Below the pieces are notes generated by a model. That model saw only the letters and a list, made by a program, of their open reading frames with translations. It was not told where the DNA came from and searched no databases. A stretch of 42,309 nt of DNA, from assembly GCA_035472475.1 (NCBI GenBank), contig DATIPA010000168.1:1-42309 (forward strand), read 5' to 3'. Positions 31,765 through 39,878 of this stretch are shown here, one piece after another (the stretch's first letter is position 1; each line of letters starts with the position of its first letter). The position numbers and the translations under genes are program-made. Source of the DNA: JAFAXD01 sp035472475. Its GTDB lineage: Bacteria > Pseudomonadota > Alphaproteobacteria > Rhizobiales > Xanthobacteraceae.

Positions 31765-32058
31765 TTGGTGGTGACGTTCGTCCGACACGGCGTGCGGACG
31801 CATTGGGCGTCTTTGGAATCCGTCGAGCAATTCTTCGAGTATTGGCTGATCTATCTGATCGCACTCGCCGTATTTGTCGCCATCACCGGAGCGATCATTT
31901 TTGCAACCAGCCAGTACTTTATCGGATACCCGAGTGCTCAATTCGGCGACAGGCTGGCCGAGATCCAATTTCATATTGTCATGACGATTTTGGTCGTCGT
32001 CGTGCTGATGTTCGTGCTGTCGAAATTCATCCCGAGCGGCGTGCTGGATTTTGAGTGA
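31765..32058 (+). CDS. Small membrane protein, possibly frameshifted at its start
   Basis: The frame encodes two strong membrane helices (about residues 26-49, WLIYLIALAVFVAITGAII, and 70-88, HIVMTILVVVVLMFVLS) in up to 97 residues. No ATG or good ribosome site starts this frame; only TTG/GTG codons at 31765-31771 are available. Upstream in another frame lies AAGGA plus GTG at 31715 with VRVSREFK, and the present frame reads LFSVFVTGLVVTFV directly beyond it. A one-base loss or two-base gain near 31736-31745 would join them into a protein with three hydrophobic segments. I do not recognise the family. Confidence 0.55.
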   Translation: MVVTFVRHGVRTHWASLESVEQFFEYWLIYLIALAVFVAITGAIIFATSQYFIGYPSAQFGDRLAEIQFHIVMTILVVVVLMFVLSKFIPSGVLDFE

Positions 32059-32079
32059 AGCTCACGCCGCTTGATGCAA

Positions 32080-32385
32080 TCACTGCGATCCCGGCTTGAT
32101 GCGGCGTGTCTTCGGTATCGCGCTTGTGCCGGTCTTTCTTGCGAGGATGGCGGCATCGCCCATCTGCCGCGACGCCGCGGACGCGGTATTGGCCGTCGCG
32201 CCGGCAAGACGCGAACGGGCTATGAAGCACTCGGTGCGCTCCGGTCCCGACATCGCCTCGCAGGATTGTGCGCTCGCGGCGCGCGGCGACGTCATCACGG
32301 CGGCGGCAAACGCCGCAACGCCGATCAGCATCGAGACCGCCGTCGCCGCTTGGCGATCTGAACGTCGCAATGGTTGGTCGTTCAC
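32080..32385 (-). CDS. Small secreted Cys-containing protein (hypothetical)
   Basis: A 101-residue frame from GTG at 32385 (an internal ATG at 32331 is the alternative). It has a basic n-region (LRRSDRQ), a hydrophobic core (LIGVAAFAAAVM) and a cleavage site ASAQ, then SCEAMSGPERTECFIARSRL, a spaced two-cysteine pattern I associate with small exported proteins of Bradyrhizobium, and a basic tail (KTRRIKPGSQ). A competing plus-strand frame covers the same DNA (32096-32518) but has no recognisable feature. No strong ribosome site is visible, so this is only moderately supported. Confidence 0.5.
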   Translation of the reverse strand: MNDQPLRRSDRQAATAVSMLIGVAAFAAAVMTSPRAASAQSCEAMSGPERTECFIARSRLAGATANTASAASRQMGDAAILARKTGTSAIPKTRRIKPGSQ

Positions 32386-32568
32386 CACGCGCGATTTTGA
32401 CCACCCGGCACGACGGATGTCCAGACCGACGGTTCCGCGCCGGTCGCAGGCGTTGGAAATGATTGCGTATATGATGCATCCGCCGCATGGTGCGCGAGCA
32501 TTGTGCGACTCGCGATGACTGACTCGCAGGCAAAGCTGGCGGCGAAAGTGTCTCCGCTCAAGGGTACG

Positions 32569-33576
32569 ATGACGCCTGTCGGCCGTCGCGCGCTCCTGAT
32601 AGCGCTCGGCGGCGCCGCGATCGCGACGATGGCACAGCCGCTGTCGGCACACGCGCAGGCGCGGCAGCCGATGCGCCGGATCGGCGTGCTGACCTGGTGG
32701 TCGGAATATGACCCCGAGGGCCAGAGTCAGGCGGTTGCGCTCGCGCAAGGGCTCGTGAAACTGGGCTGGACCGAAGGCGTCAACGTCAAGATCGAGTATC
32801 GGCGCGTGTTTGGCGAGTCGGAACGTATCGATTCCTACGCCACGCAGCTGGTCAATCACCAACCCGACCTGCTCGTCGGCGTCGCAACACCAGCCGTCAC
32901 GGCGCTGCTGCGCGCGACCCGCACCATCCCGGTGGTGTTCACCGAGGTATCCGATCCGATCGGCAGCGGTTTTGTGCAGACGCTTGCGCGACCGGGGGGC
33001 AACGCAACCGGGTTTGTTGATATCGAGGCTTCGATCGGCGGCAAATGGGTGGAGCTCCTCAAGGAGATCTCACCGGCCTTGAAACGGGTCGGGTTCATGT
33101 TCAACCCCAAAACGGCGCCGGGAGCCGGCGCTTACTATCTGCCTCCGTTCGAAGCCGCCGCCCGTGCATCTGGTATTGAACCGGTGGAAGCTCCAGTTCG
33201 TGATCCCGCCGACATCGTCGCCGCGTTCGCGGGATTGGCGCAACAGGGCGGCGTGATCCTCATGCCGGACGCCTTTGTGCTGAGCAATCGGGACATCATC
33301 ATCACGCAGGCCGCGCGCAACAGGGTTCCGGCCATCTATCCGTATCGCTTCTTTGCGACCAGCGGCGGTCTGATGTCCTATGGCGTCGGCCTCGCCGAGC
33401 AGAATCGGGAGGCTGCGAGCTACGTCGATCGCATCCTCAAGGGTGCAAAGCCCGGCGATCTACCAGTCCAACTGCCGACGCAATTCGAGCTCGTGATCAA
33501 TCTCAAGACCGCCAGGGCGCTCGGGATCACGGTGCCGCCGACCTTGGCCGCCAGCGCCGCAACGGTGATCGAATAG
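32569..33576 (+). CDS. ABC transporter substrate-binding protein (PF04392 type)
   Basis: Periplasmic binding protein of the ABC_sub_bind family, 335 residues from this start. The N-terminus MTPVGRRALLIALGG has a twin-arginine-like signal ending near AHAQ, then RRIGVLTWWSEYDPEG. Typical features are LGWTEGVNVKIEYR, the VGVATPAVTALLRATRTIPVVFTEVSDPIGSGFV region (parts: TIPVVF, DPIGSG), RPGGNATGF and the C-terminal INLKTARALGITVPP. AAGGG lies four bases before the ATG at 32569; an upstream in-frame ATG (32515) or GTG (32503) would extend it. No permease or ATPase is adjacent. It lies 68 bases upstream of a large sensor kinase gene in the same direction. Confidence 0.88.
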   Translation: MTPVGRRALLIALGGAAIATMAQPLSAHAQARQPMRRIGVLTWWSEYDPEGQSQAVALAQGLVKLGWTEGVNVKIEYRRVFGESERIDSYATQLVNHQPDLLVGVATPAVTALLRATRTIPVVFTEVSDPIGSGFVQTLARPGGNATGFVDIEASIGGKWVELLKEISPALKRVGFMFNPKTAPGAGAYYLPPFEAAARASGIEPVEAPVRDPADIVAAFAGLAQQGGVILMPDAFVLSNRDIIITQAARNRVPAIYPYRFFATSGGLMSYGVGLAEQNREAASYVDRILKGAKPGDLPVQLPTQFELVINLKTARALGITVPPTLAASAATVIE

Positions 33577-33644
33577 GTTGGGGGCGTCGGCCTTCGACTG
33601 TGGTAGATTGAAGACTCGACCCGCCAAGGACTTGACCTGGCCGA

Positions 33645-36614
33645 ATGACAGCGATCAGCCACGAGAGCGTAAGGGAGCCGAGCACCGCGGCGCGCGACGG
33701 GCCGGCGCCACCACGGCGCGGCGGCCGGCTGCGGGTCGGATTGTTCTTCAAGTACGTCGCATTGGTGTTTGCGGTCGTCCTGGTCGCCCTGATCACCAAC
33801 GGTCTGTTTGAGGTTTACTTCTCATACCAGGAATACAAATCGTCCCTCATCCGCATCCAGCGCGAACAAGCGGAAGCGGCGGCCGCCAAGATCGGCCAAT
33901 TCGTTCACGAAATCGAGGCGCAAGTCGGCTGGACCACGCAACTGCCCTGGTCAGCCAGCACGTTTGAGCAGCGCCGCTTCGATGGGTCGCGGCTGCTGCG
34001 CCAGGTGCCCGCCATTACCGAGCTCTCCCAACTCGATGCCACCGGCCATGAGCAGCTGAGGGTATCGCGTCTCGCCATGGACGTGGTCGGCAGCCAGATC
34101 GATTACTCGAACGATCCGAAATTCACTGAGGCGGTCGCGCACAAGGTCTATTACGGCCCAGTCTACTTCCGGCGCGAGTCGGAGCCCTACATGACGCTGT
34201 CGCTGGCCGGTACGCGGCGCGACGCCGGCGTCTCGGTCGCCGAAGTCAACCTCAAGCTGATCTGGGACGTGGTCTCGCAGATCAAGGTCGGAGCGCGCGG
34301 GCAGGCTTATGTGATCGACCAGCAAGGCCGATTAATTGCGCATCCGGACATCAGCCTCGTGCTCCGCAATACCGACCTCTCGCGTCTCGCGCAAGTTGAG
34401 GCCGCGCGCGCACACCTTGCGGGCAAACCAAGCGACCAGGTGCAGGAAGCCGATGACGTTCGCACGCGGCGTGTGCTCACGGCTTACGCGCCGGTGGCGC
34501 CGCTGGGTTGGATCATGTTCGTCGAGCTCCCGGTCGAGGAGGCCTATGCGCCGCTCTACGCCACGATCGAGCGGTCCGGGTTGCTGCTGCTCGCCGGCCT
34601 GTTGCTCGCCCTGATCGCGGGACTCGTGCTCGCGCGCAAGATGGTGGTGCCGATCCAGGCACTGCGCTTGGGTGCCGCCAGCATCGGCGCGGGCGATCTC
34701 GGGCAGCGCATCGCGGTCAAGACGGGCGACGAACTCGAAAGCCTCGCCGACCAATTCAATGACATGGCCGGGAAACTGCAGGAATCTTACGCCGACTTGG
34801 AAAAGAAGGTCGAGACGCGAACGCATGAGCTGTCAGAGTCGCTCGCGCAGCAAACTGCGACCGCCGATGTGCTCAAGGTCATTAGTCGCTCCGCATTCGA
34901 TTTGAGCGCGGTGCTTGATACACTGGTGGTGTCGGCAGCCAAGTTGTGTCACGCCGACATGACCTCGATCATGCTGCGCCAGGGCACAAGTTTTCAGCGC
35001 GGCGCGAGCCATGGATTTCCCAAAGAGTTCACCGACTACCTTGACCAACATCCGCTGAAGATCGATCGCGGAAACATCCCCGGCCGCACCGTATTGGAAG
35101 GACGGACCGTTCACCTCGCAGACGTCCGATCCGACGATGAGTTCACGTTTGTTCAGGCGATCCGTCTTGGAGGCGTTCGCACGATTTTGGCGGTGCCTCT
35201 GCTGCGCGAAGGACTCGCGATCGGTGTCTTGATCCTGACCCGTCCGGTGGTCGACCCGTTTACCGACAAACAGATCGAGTTGGCGACAACATTCGCCGAC
35301 CAGGCCGTGATTGCAATCGAGAATGTGCGGTTGTTCGACGAGGTACAGACGCGTACGCGTGAATTGGCACGATCAGTCGAAGAGCTACGCGCCCTTGGCG
35401 AGGTCAGCCAGGCGGTCAATTCGACGCTTGAGCTTAAGACCGTGCTCGACACCATCGTCACCAAGGCGACGCAAATTGCCGGCACCGAAGCCGGCGCGAT
35501 CTATGTCTTTGATGAAGCTGCCCGGGAATTTCAGTTGCGTTCAACCTACAACATGAGCGATGAGCTGATCGCGGCGCTACACGATCATCACGCCAGCCTT
35601 TCGGCCGGGCTCGATGCCGCGACCGAGGCTGGCGAGCCGCAGCAAACCGCCGATCTGCGCGAGGAGCCGTCCACGCCCATCAACGAAACGATCCTGCGCG
35701 CTGGCTACCGGGCCCGGCTGCTGGTGCCGCTGGTGGCACCGGACGGCGTCATCGGCGCCCTGGTGGTCCGTCGCCTCGAGCCAGGCGAATTTCCCAAGGC
35801 CACCATCGATTTGATGCAGACGTTTGCGGCCCAGTCGGTGCTCGCGATTCAGAACGCGCGCCTGTTCAGCGAAATCGGCGAGAAAAGTCGGCAGCTCGAG
35901 GTCGCGAGCCAGCACAAGTCGCAGTTCCTCGCCAACATGAGCCACGAGCTGCGGACCCCGCTTAACGCGATCCTCGGTTATACCGAGCTCATCGTTGACG
36001 GGATCTACGGTGATGTCCCCGATAGGACGCGGGCTACGCTCGAGCGCATCCAGAGCAACGGGCGCCATCTGCTCGGGCTGATCAACGACGTGCTCGACCT
36101 CTCCAAGATCGAGGCCGGCCAACTCACCCTGTCGCTCGCCGACTATTCGATCAAGGACGTCGTGCACAACGTCTATGGCGCGGTGGAGTCGCTCGCGACC
36201 GCCAAGAACCTCGCGCTCAAGGTCGAGTTGCCGAAGGAACTGCCGATGGCACACGGCGACGAACGGCGGCTGACGCAGGTCCTGCTCAATCTGGTTGGCA
36301 ATGCGATCAAATTCACCGACATCGGCGAGGTCGCGATCAAGACCTCGACCGCCGACGGGGCCTTCACGGTCGCGGTGCGCGACACCGGTCCGGGAATCCC
36401 CGAGGCCGATCAGGGCAAGATCTTCGAGGAATTTCAGCAGGCCGATTCCTCGCCCACCAAGAAAAAGGGTGGCACCGGGCTCGGGCTTGCGATCGCCAAG
36501 CGCATCATCGAGATGCACGGCGGCCGCCTCTGGGTCGAATCCGAGCTTGGGCAGGGCTCGACGTTCTGCTTCACGGTACCGGTCAAGGTTGAACGCCAAG
36601 TAGGACACGCATGA
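33645..36614 (+). CDS. Sensor histidine kinase: Cache-HAMP-GAF-GAF-HisKA-HATPase
   Basis: A 989-residue inner membrane kinase. TM1 is about residues 33-55, a periplasmic double-Cache sensor about 60-300 (including VYYGPVYFRRESEPYMTLSLA and GQAYVIDQQGRLIAHPD, parts quoted), TM2 about 310-330, HAMP to about 385, then two GAF domains (about 415-565 and 590-742) joined by coiled coils. HisKA has the H-box SHELRTPLNAIL with phospho-acceptor H767. The HATPase shows NLVGNAIKFT, DTGPGIP and GTGLGLAI. There is no receiver on the kinase itself; the next gene, overlapping by four bases (ATGA), encodes one. It could sense both an extracytoplasmic ligand and a cytosolic small molecule. No good ribosome site precedes the ATG. 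Confidence 0.93.
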   Translation: MTAISHESVREPSTAARDGPAPPRRGGRLRVGLFFKYVALVFAVVLVALITNGLFEVYFSYQEYKSSLIRIQREQAEAAAAKIGQFVHEIEAQVGWTTQLPWSASTFEQRRFDGSRLLRQVPAITELSQLDATGHEQLRVSRLAMDVVGSQIDYSNDPKFTEAVAHKVYYGPVYFRRESEPYMTLSLAGTRRDAGVSVAEVNLKLIWDVVSQIKVGARGQAYVIDQQGRLIAHPDISLVLRNTDLSRLAQVEAARAHLAGKPSDQVQEADDVRTRRVLTAYAPVAPLGWIMFVELPVEEAYAPLYATIERSGLLLLAGLLLALIAGLVLARKMVVPIQALRLGAASIGAGDLGQRIAVKTGDELESLADQFNDMAGKLQESYADLEKKVETRTHELSESLAQQTATADVLKVISRSAFDLSAVLDTLVVSAAKLCHADMTSIMLRQGTSFQRGASHGFPKEFTDYLDQHPLKIDRGNIPGRTVLEGRTVHLADVRSDDEFTFVQAIRLGGVRTILAVPLLREGLAIGVLILTRPVVDPFTDKQIELATTFADQAVIAIENVRLFDEVQTRTRELARSVEELRALGEVSQAVNSTLELKTVLDTIVTKATQIAGTEAGAIYVFDEAAREFQLRSTYNMSDELIAALHDHHASLSAGLDAATEAGEPQQTADLREEPSTPINETILRAGYRARLLVPLVAPDGVIGALVVRRLEPGEFPKATIDLMQTFAAQSVLAIQNARLFSEIGEKSRQLEVASQHKSQFLANMSHELRTPLNAILGYTELIVDGIYGDVPDRTRATLERIQSNGRHLLGLINDVLDLSKIEAGQLTLSLADYSIKDVVHNVYGAVESLATAKNLALKVELPKELPMAHGDERRLTQVLLNLVGNAIKFTDIGEVAIKTSTADGAFTVAVRDTGPGIPEADQGKIFEEFQQADSSPTKKKGGTGLGLAIAKRIIEMHGGRLWVESELGQGSTFCFTVPVKVERQVGHA

Positions 36615-36976
36615 GCGGATGCATTCTCGTGGTCGAAGATCAGATGGACAACCGGCAGATACTGCGCGATCTGCTCGGCAACGCCGGCTACGACCTCGTT
36701 GAGGCGGAAAACGGCCAGGAAGCGCTCGTCGCCGTTGCCAAACAGCGTCCCGACCTGATCTTGATGGACATTCAATTGCCGGTCATGGACGGATATGAGG
36801 CGACCCGCAGGCTCAAGTCCGACCCCGGGACCAAATCGATTCCGATCATCGTCATCACCTCGTACGCGCTGTCAGGCGACGAAACCAAGGCGCGGGCGGC
36901 CGGCTGTGATGCCTATGTGACCAAACCTTACAGCCCGCGCCAATTATTGGCCAAAGTCCGCGAATTCCTGCCGTAG
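36611..36976 (+). CDS. Single-domain response regulator (CheY/DivK-like)
   Basis: A 121-residue receiver with no output domain. The acidic pocket is E9/D10 (VVEDQ), the phospho-acceptor is D53 (LMDIQLP), the switch Thr/Ser lies in VITSYAL and the conserved Lys in YVTKPYSP. The Met after the second pocket residue and the sequence IQLPVMDGYEATR are typical of receivers fed by hybrid-type kinases. The start overlaps the kinase stop (ATGA), so it is translated in a fixed ratio with it and is probably its direct partner, passing phosphate on or binding a target such as the neighbouring receiver-cyclase. Confidence 0.94.
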   Translation: MSGCILVVEDQMDNRQILRDLLGNAGYDLVEAENGQEALVAVAKQRPDLILMDIQLPVMDGYEATRRLKSDPGTKSIPIIVITSYALSGDETKARAAGCDAYVTKPYSPRQLLAKVREFLP

Positions 36977-37045
36977 TTTCTTGCTAGGGAGTGCGACACC
37001 GCGTCTGGCGTGCTTCCTTTGCAATGATCGGCGGACCCTGACCGC

Positions 37046-38164
37046 ATGCACAGTCCTCCCCGCATCCTCATTGTCGACGACAACGAGACCAACCGCGACA
37101 TCCTGCAGACGCGGCTCGGGACCCACGGCTATGACCTCGTCCAGGCCGCAGACGGTGAGGAAGCGCTCGAGGTGGCGCGCAAGAGCTTGCCCGATTTGAT
37201 CCTGCTTGACGTCATGATGCCCAAGCTCGACGGCATCGAGGTGACCAAGCGGCTCAAGGCCGATGCGAGCCTGCCGTTCATGCCAATTATTCTGGTGACC
37301 GCCAAGTCGGACACCAAGGACGTGGTCGCCGGGCTCGACGCCGGCGCCGACGAGTATCTGACCAAACCAGTCGACCAAACCTCGCTGGTTGCGCGGGTGA
37401 AATCGATGATGCGAGTGAAGGAGTTGCACGACAAAGTCGCGGCCCAAGCCGCGGATCTCGCAAGCTGGAACAAAATGCTCGAGCAGCGCGTAGCCGATCA
37501 ATTGAAGCAAATCGAGCGCTCCGATCGGCTCAAGCGATTTCTCGCGCCCCAGATTGCAGACCTCATCCTCAGTGAAGGCGACGAGAAGGTGCTCGAGAGC
37601 CATCGCCGCGATATCACTGTGGCGTTCTGCGATCTGCGCGGGTTCACCGCGTTCGCCGAGACCGCCGAGCCGGAAGAGGTCATGGCCGTGCTGCGCGATT
37701 ATCACGCGCGCCTCGGTGTGCTCATCCACAAATACGAGGGCACGCTCGAGCGTTTTCTGGGCGACGGCCTCATGGTGTTGTTCAACGATCCGCTGCGGTG
37801 CCCCGATCCGTCCGAGCGCGCGGTGCGCATGGCGCTTGAGATGCGTGACGGCGTCGCCGAACTTGCGGCGGGCTGGCGCAAGCGCGGCCACGAGCTCGGC
37901 TTCGGCATGGGTATTGCGCACGGCTACGCGACGCTCGGCCGGATCGGATTTGAGGGCCGCTTCGATTATTCGGCGATCGGCACGGTGGTGAACCTCGCCG
38001 CCCGCCTCTGCTCGCAGGCGCTGCCCGGTCAGATTCTCGTCGATTCCAAGGTGCAATCCGCCGTCGAGGCCCTGGCGGAAACCGAGCCTGCCGGCGAGCT
38101 GACGCTGAAGGGGTTAAGCCGCCCGATCAACGCGTTCAATATCTCGGCGCTGCGCTCGGTCTGA
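37046..38164 (+). CDS. Response regulator with class III nucleotide cyclase domain
   Basis: A 372-residue fusion. The receiver (1-120) has D11/D12, phospho-acceptor D55 (LLDVMMP), and the switch Thr and Lys (VTAKSD, LTKPVD). A helical linker (about 125-165) leads to a class III adenylate/guanylate cyclase domain. Metal-binding aspartates are D196 (FCDLRGFTAF) and D240 (RFLGDGLMVLF). The transition-state motif GTVVNLAAR is intact (N316, R320). The residue equivalent to the adenine-selecting Lys is Arg (R236), and the partner position is Thr (T313), as in class IIIb enzymes. Phosphorylation probably controls cAMP (or cGMP) synthesis. It lies 69 bases after the single-domain receiver and is likely part of the same unit. 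Confidence 0.93.
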   Translation: MHSPPRILIVDDNETNRDILQTRLGTHGYDLVQAADGEEALEVARKSLPDLILLDVMMPKLDGIEVTKRLKADASLPFMPIILVTAKSDTKDVVAGLDAGADEYLTKPVDQTSLVARVKSMMRVKELHDKVAAQAADLASWNKMLEQRVADQLKQIERSDRLKRFLAPQIADLILSEGDEKVLESHRRDITVAFCDLRGFTAFAETAEPEEVMAVLRDYHARLGVLIHKYEGTLERFLGDGLMVLFNDPLRCPDPSERAVRMALEMRDGVAELAAGWRKRGHELGFGMGIAHGYATLGRIGFEGRFDYSAIGTVVNLAARLCSQALPGQILVDSKVQSAVEALAETEPAGELTLKGLSRPINAFNISALRSV

Positions 38165-38201
38165 TTGCGCGTGCGCCTTTCCAACTCTGTGACGAACGTT
38201 C

Positions 38202-39092
38202 CTACGCGGCCGCGGCGTTGCCCTTGGGCTGTACCTCGGCGGTGTAGTCATCGGCGAGCTGCAGGGTGATCGCGCTGGGTGTGAACCGCCAATGCGCGAT
38301 CTCGGATACCGCGGTGATCTCGGCCGCGGTACCGGTGATGAAACATTCGGAGAAGCCGTCGAGCTCGGACGGCAGAATGCGGCGCTCGATCACCTCGATG
38401 CCGCGCCGCTTGGCGAGCATAATCGCGGAGCGGCGCGTGATGCCGTCGAGGAAGCAGTCGGCGATCGGCGTGTGGATCTTGCCGTCCTTGATGAAGAAGA
38501 TGTTGGCGCCGGTGCACTCGGCCACGCGTTCCTGCCAGTCGAGCATCATGGCGTCCGCATAATCGACGCGTTCGGCCTTGTGTTTCTCGATCGTGCAGAT
38601 CGCGTAAAGGGCCGATGCCTTGGCGAGCGCCGGCGCGGTGCGCGGATCGGGCCGGCGATAGTCCGCCAACGCGAGCCTGATTCCCTTGGCGCGCTGGGCC
38701 GGGTCGAAGTAGCTCGGCCATTCCCAGGTTGCGATCGCCAGATGAATCGCGTTGTGCATGGCGGCGACGCCGAGTTGCTCGGAGCCGCGCCAGGCGATAG
38801 CCCGGATATAGGCGTTCGGTTGCTTGTTCTTTTCGACGACGAGCCGCTTGGCGGCGTCGATCTCGGCCACGCTGAAGGGGATTTCGAAATCCAGGATGCT
38901 GGCTGAATTGTGCAGCCGCTCGGAGTGCTCGGTGCACTTGTAAATTGTCCCCGCATAGGCGCGCTCGCCCTCGAATACCGCGCTGGCGTAGTGCAGGCCG
39001 TGGGTCAGCACATGGATCTTGGCGTCGACGTTGGGCACGAGCTTGCCGTCAAACCAGACGACACCGGGCATTTGGTCGAAGGGCACTGCCAT
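38202..39092 (-). CDS. ilvE: Branched-chain amino acid aminotransferase
   Basis: PLP enzyme for the last step of Leu, Ile and Val synthesis and the first step of their breakdown. The 296-residue fold-type IV protein starts MAVPFDQMPGVVWFDGK and shows HYASAVFEGERAY, the PLP lysine in ALAKASALYAICT, the VAECTGANIFF region and the phosphate-binding GTAAEITAVSEI. GGAGG a few bases before the ATG at 39092 fixes the start; the frame from 39125 is not used. It is divergent from the MarR gene and convergent with the cyclase gene. Confidence 0.95.
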   Translation of the reverse strand: MAVPFDQMPGVVWFDGKLVPNVDAKIHVLTHGLHYASAVFEGERAYAGTIYKCTEHSERLHNSASILDFEIPFSVAEIDAAKRLVVEKNKQPNAYIRAIAWRGSEQLGVAAMHNAIHLAIATWEWPSYFDPAQRAKGIRLALADYRRPDPRTAPALAKASALYAICTIEKHKAERVDYADAMMLDWQERVAECTGANIFFIKDGKIHTPIADCFLDGITRRSAIMLAKRRGIEVIERRILPSELDGFSECFITGTAAEITAVSEIAHWRFTPSAITLQLADDYTAEVQPKGNAAAA

Positions 39093-39302
39093 AGCTTTCC
39101 TCCGGTTGGGCTCCTCGCCCTTCACGTTGACGTTGCACCTGTTTTGCGTCCGGCCTCAAGTCCCGATATGGTTCGGACGGCCCACCCAGGCCAGAGCGGC
39201 CCGCGGGCGAGAACCACGATCGAGGGCCTGTGCCACCCGCACGTACGGGGCGTGCACGATCCTTTCGCGGTCGTCGACGATGGCGTAACAATCGGCTCAA
39301 AA

Positions 39303-39323
39303 TATGTCAACATGGCTGACATA
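39303..39323. promoter_or_regulatory. Palindrome over the marR start codon
   Basis: TATGTCA (39303-39309), a 7-base spacer, TGACATA (39317-39323): perfect 7-bp arms, with the ATG start codon of the MarR gene (39312-39314) inside the spacer. A 21-base dyad with a 14-base centre-to-centre arm spacing suits a dimeric winged-helix regulator. Autorepression by the encoded MarR protein is the simplest explanation. Confidence 0.65.
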
Positions 39324-39842
39324 AATGTGACTGCCCTCAAGCAACGCCGGCCGACCTACGACCCCGATGCGGAACCCATTTGGGACGTCATCGAGCTCCT
39401 GTTTTTTGCCTATCGGGATTTCGTCGGCGATCCGGACGAGGTTTTGGCGAAATTCGGATTTGGCCGCGCCCACCACCGGGTGTTGCACTTCGTCAACCGG
39501 CATCCCGGAATGAAGGTCGCCGAATTGCTCGACCTGTTGCGCATCACCAAGCAGTCGCTCGGCCGCGTTCTCAAGCAGCTGGTCGACCAGGGTTACGTGC
39601 AGCAGAAGGAGGGCGAGCACGACCGCCGGCAACGGCTTCTACATGTTACCGACAAGGGCCGCGCGCTGGCCTTGCAGCTCGCCAATCTGCAAACCGCGCG
39701 GATCGCTGCCGCGCTCGGCGAGCTTGGCCCGGGCGCGCACGAGACCGCACGGCGTTTTCTTGCCGCAATGATCGACGCAGAGGATCGGGCCGGGGTGATC
39801 GAGTTCATCGAGCGCGCCAATCGGGCGTCCCGACGCTCGTGA
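39312..39842 (+). CDS. petP: MarR-family regulator, PetP/LdtR-like
   Basis: A 176-residue winged-helix regulator. The conserved PetP/LdtR pattern is clear: IWDVIELLFFAYRDF, FGFGRAHHRVLHFVNRHPGMKV (parts), the recognition helix ITKQSLGRVLKQLVDQGYV and wing EGEHDRRQRLLHVTDKG. The large frame that begins upstream at 38910 is only antisense to ilvE; similarity starts here. No ribosome site precedes the ATG, and the start lies within a palindrome, so the message may be nearly leaderless. It is followed by an OmpR-type regulator and its kinase, the usual order in Rhizobiales, where homologues are tied to cell-envelope or osmotic responses. Confidence 0.88.
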   Translation: MADINVTALKQRRPTYDPDAEPIWDVIELLFFAYRDFVGDPDEVLAKFGFGRAHHRVLHFVNRHPGMKVAELLDLLRITKQSLGRVLKQLVDQGYVQQKEGEHDRRQRLLHVTDKGRALALQLANLQTARIAAALGELGPGAHETARRFLAAMIDAEDRAGVIEFIERANRASRRS

Positions 39843-39878
39843 GAGGCCACTGACGATGCCGATGCCCGGGATCAATCG

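Noticed and set aside
32096..32518. Plus-strand frame of 140 codons with a hydrophobic start
   Set aside because: Its N-terminus looks signal-like by chance; the opposite strand has a better signal peptide followed by a spaced two-cysteine pattern. Kept as an alternative only.
36944..38056. Minus-strand frame of 370 codons over the receiver-cyclase gene
   Set aside because: It is a mirror of high GC3 in a well-recognised gene, with no ribosome site or domain.
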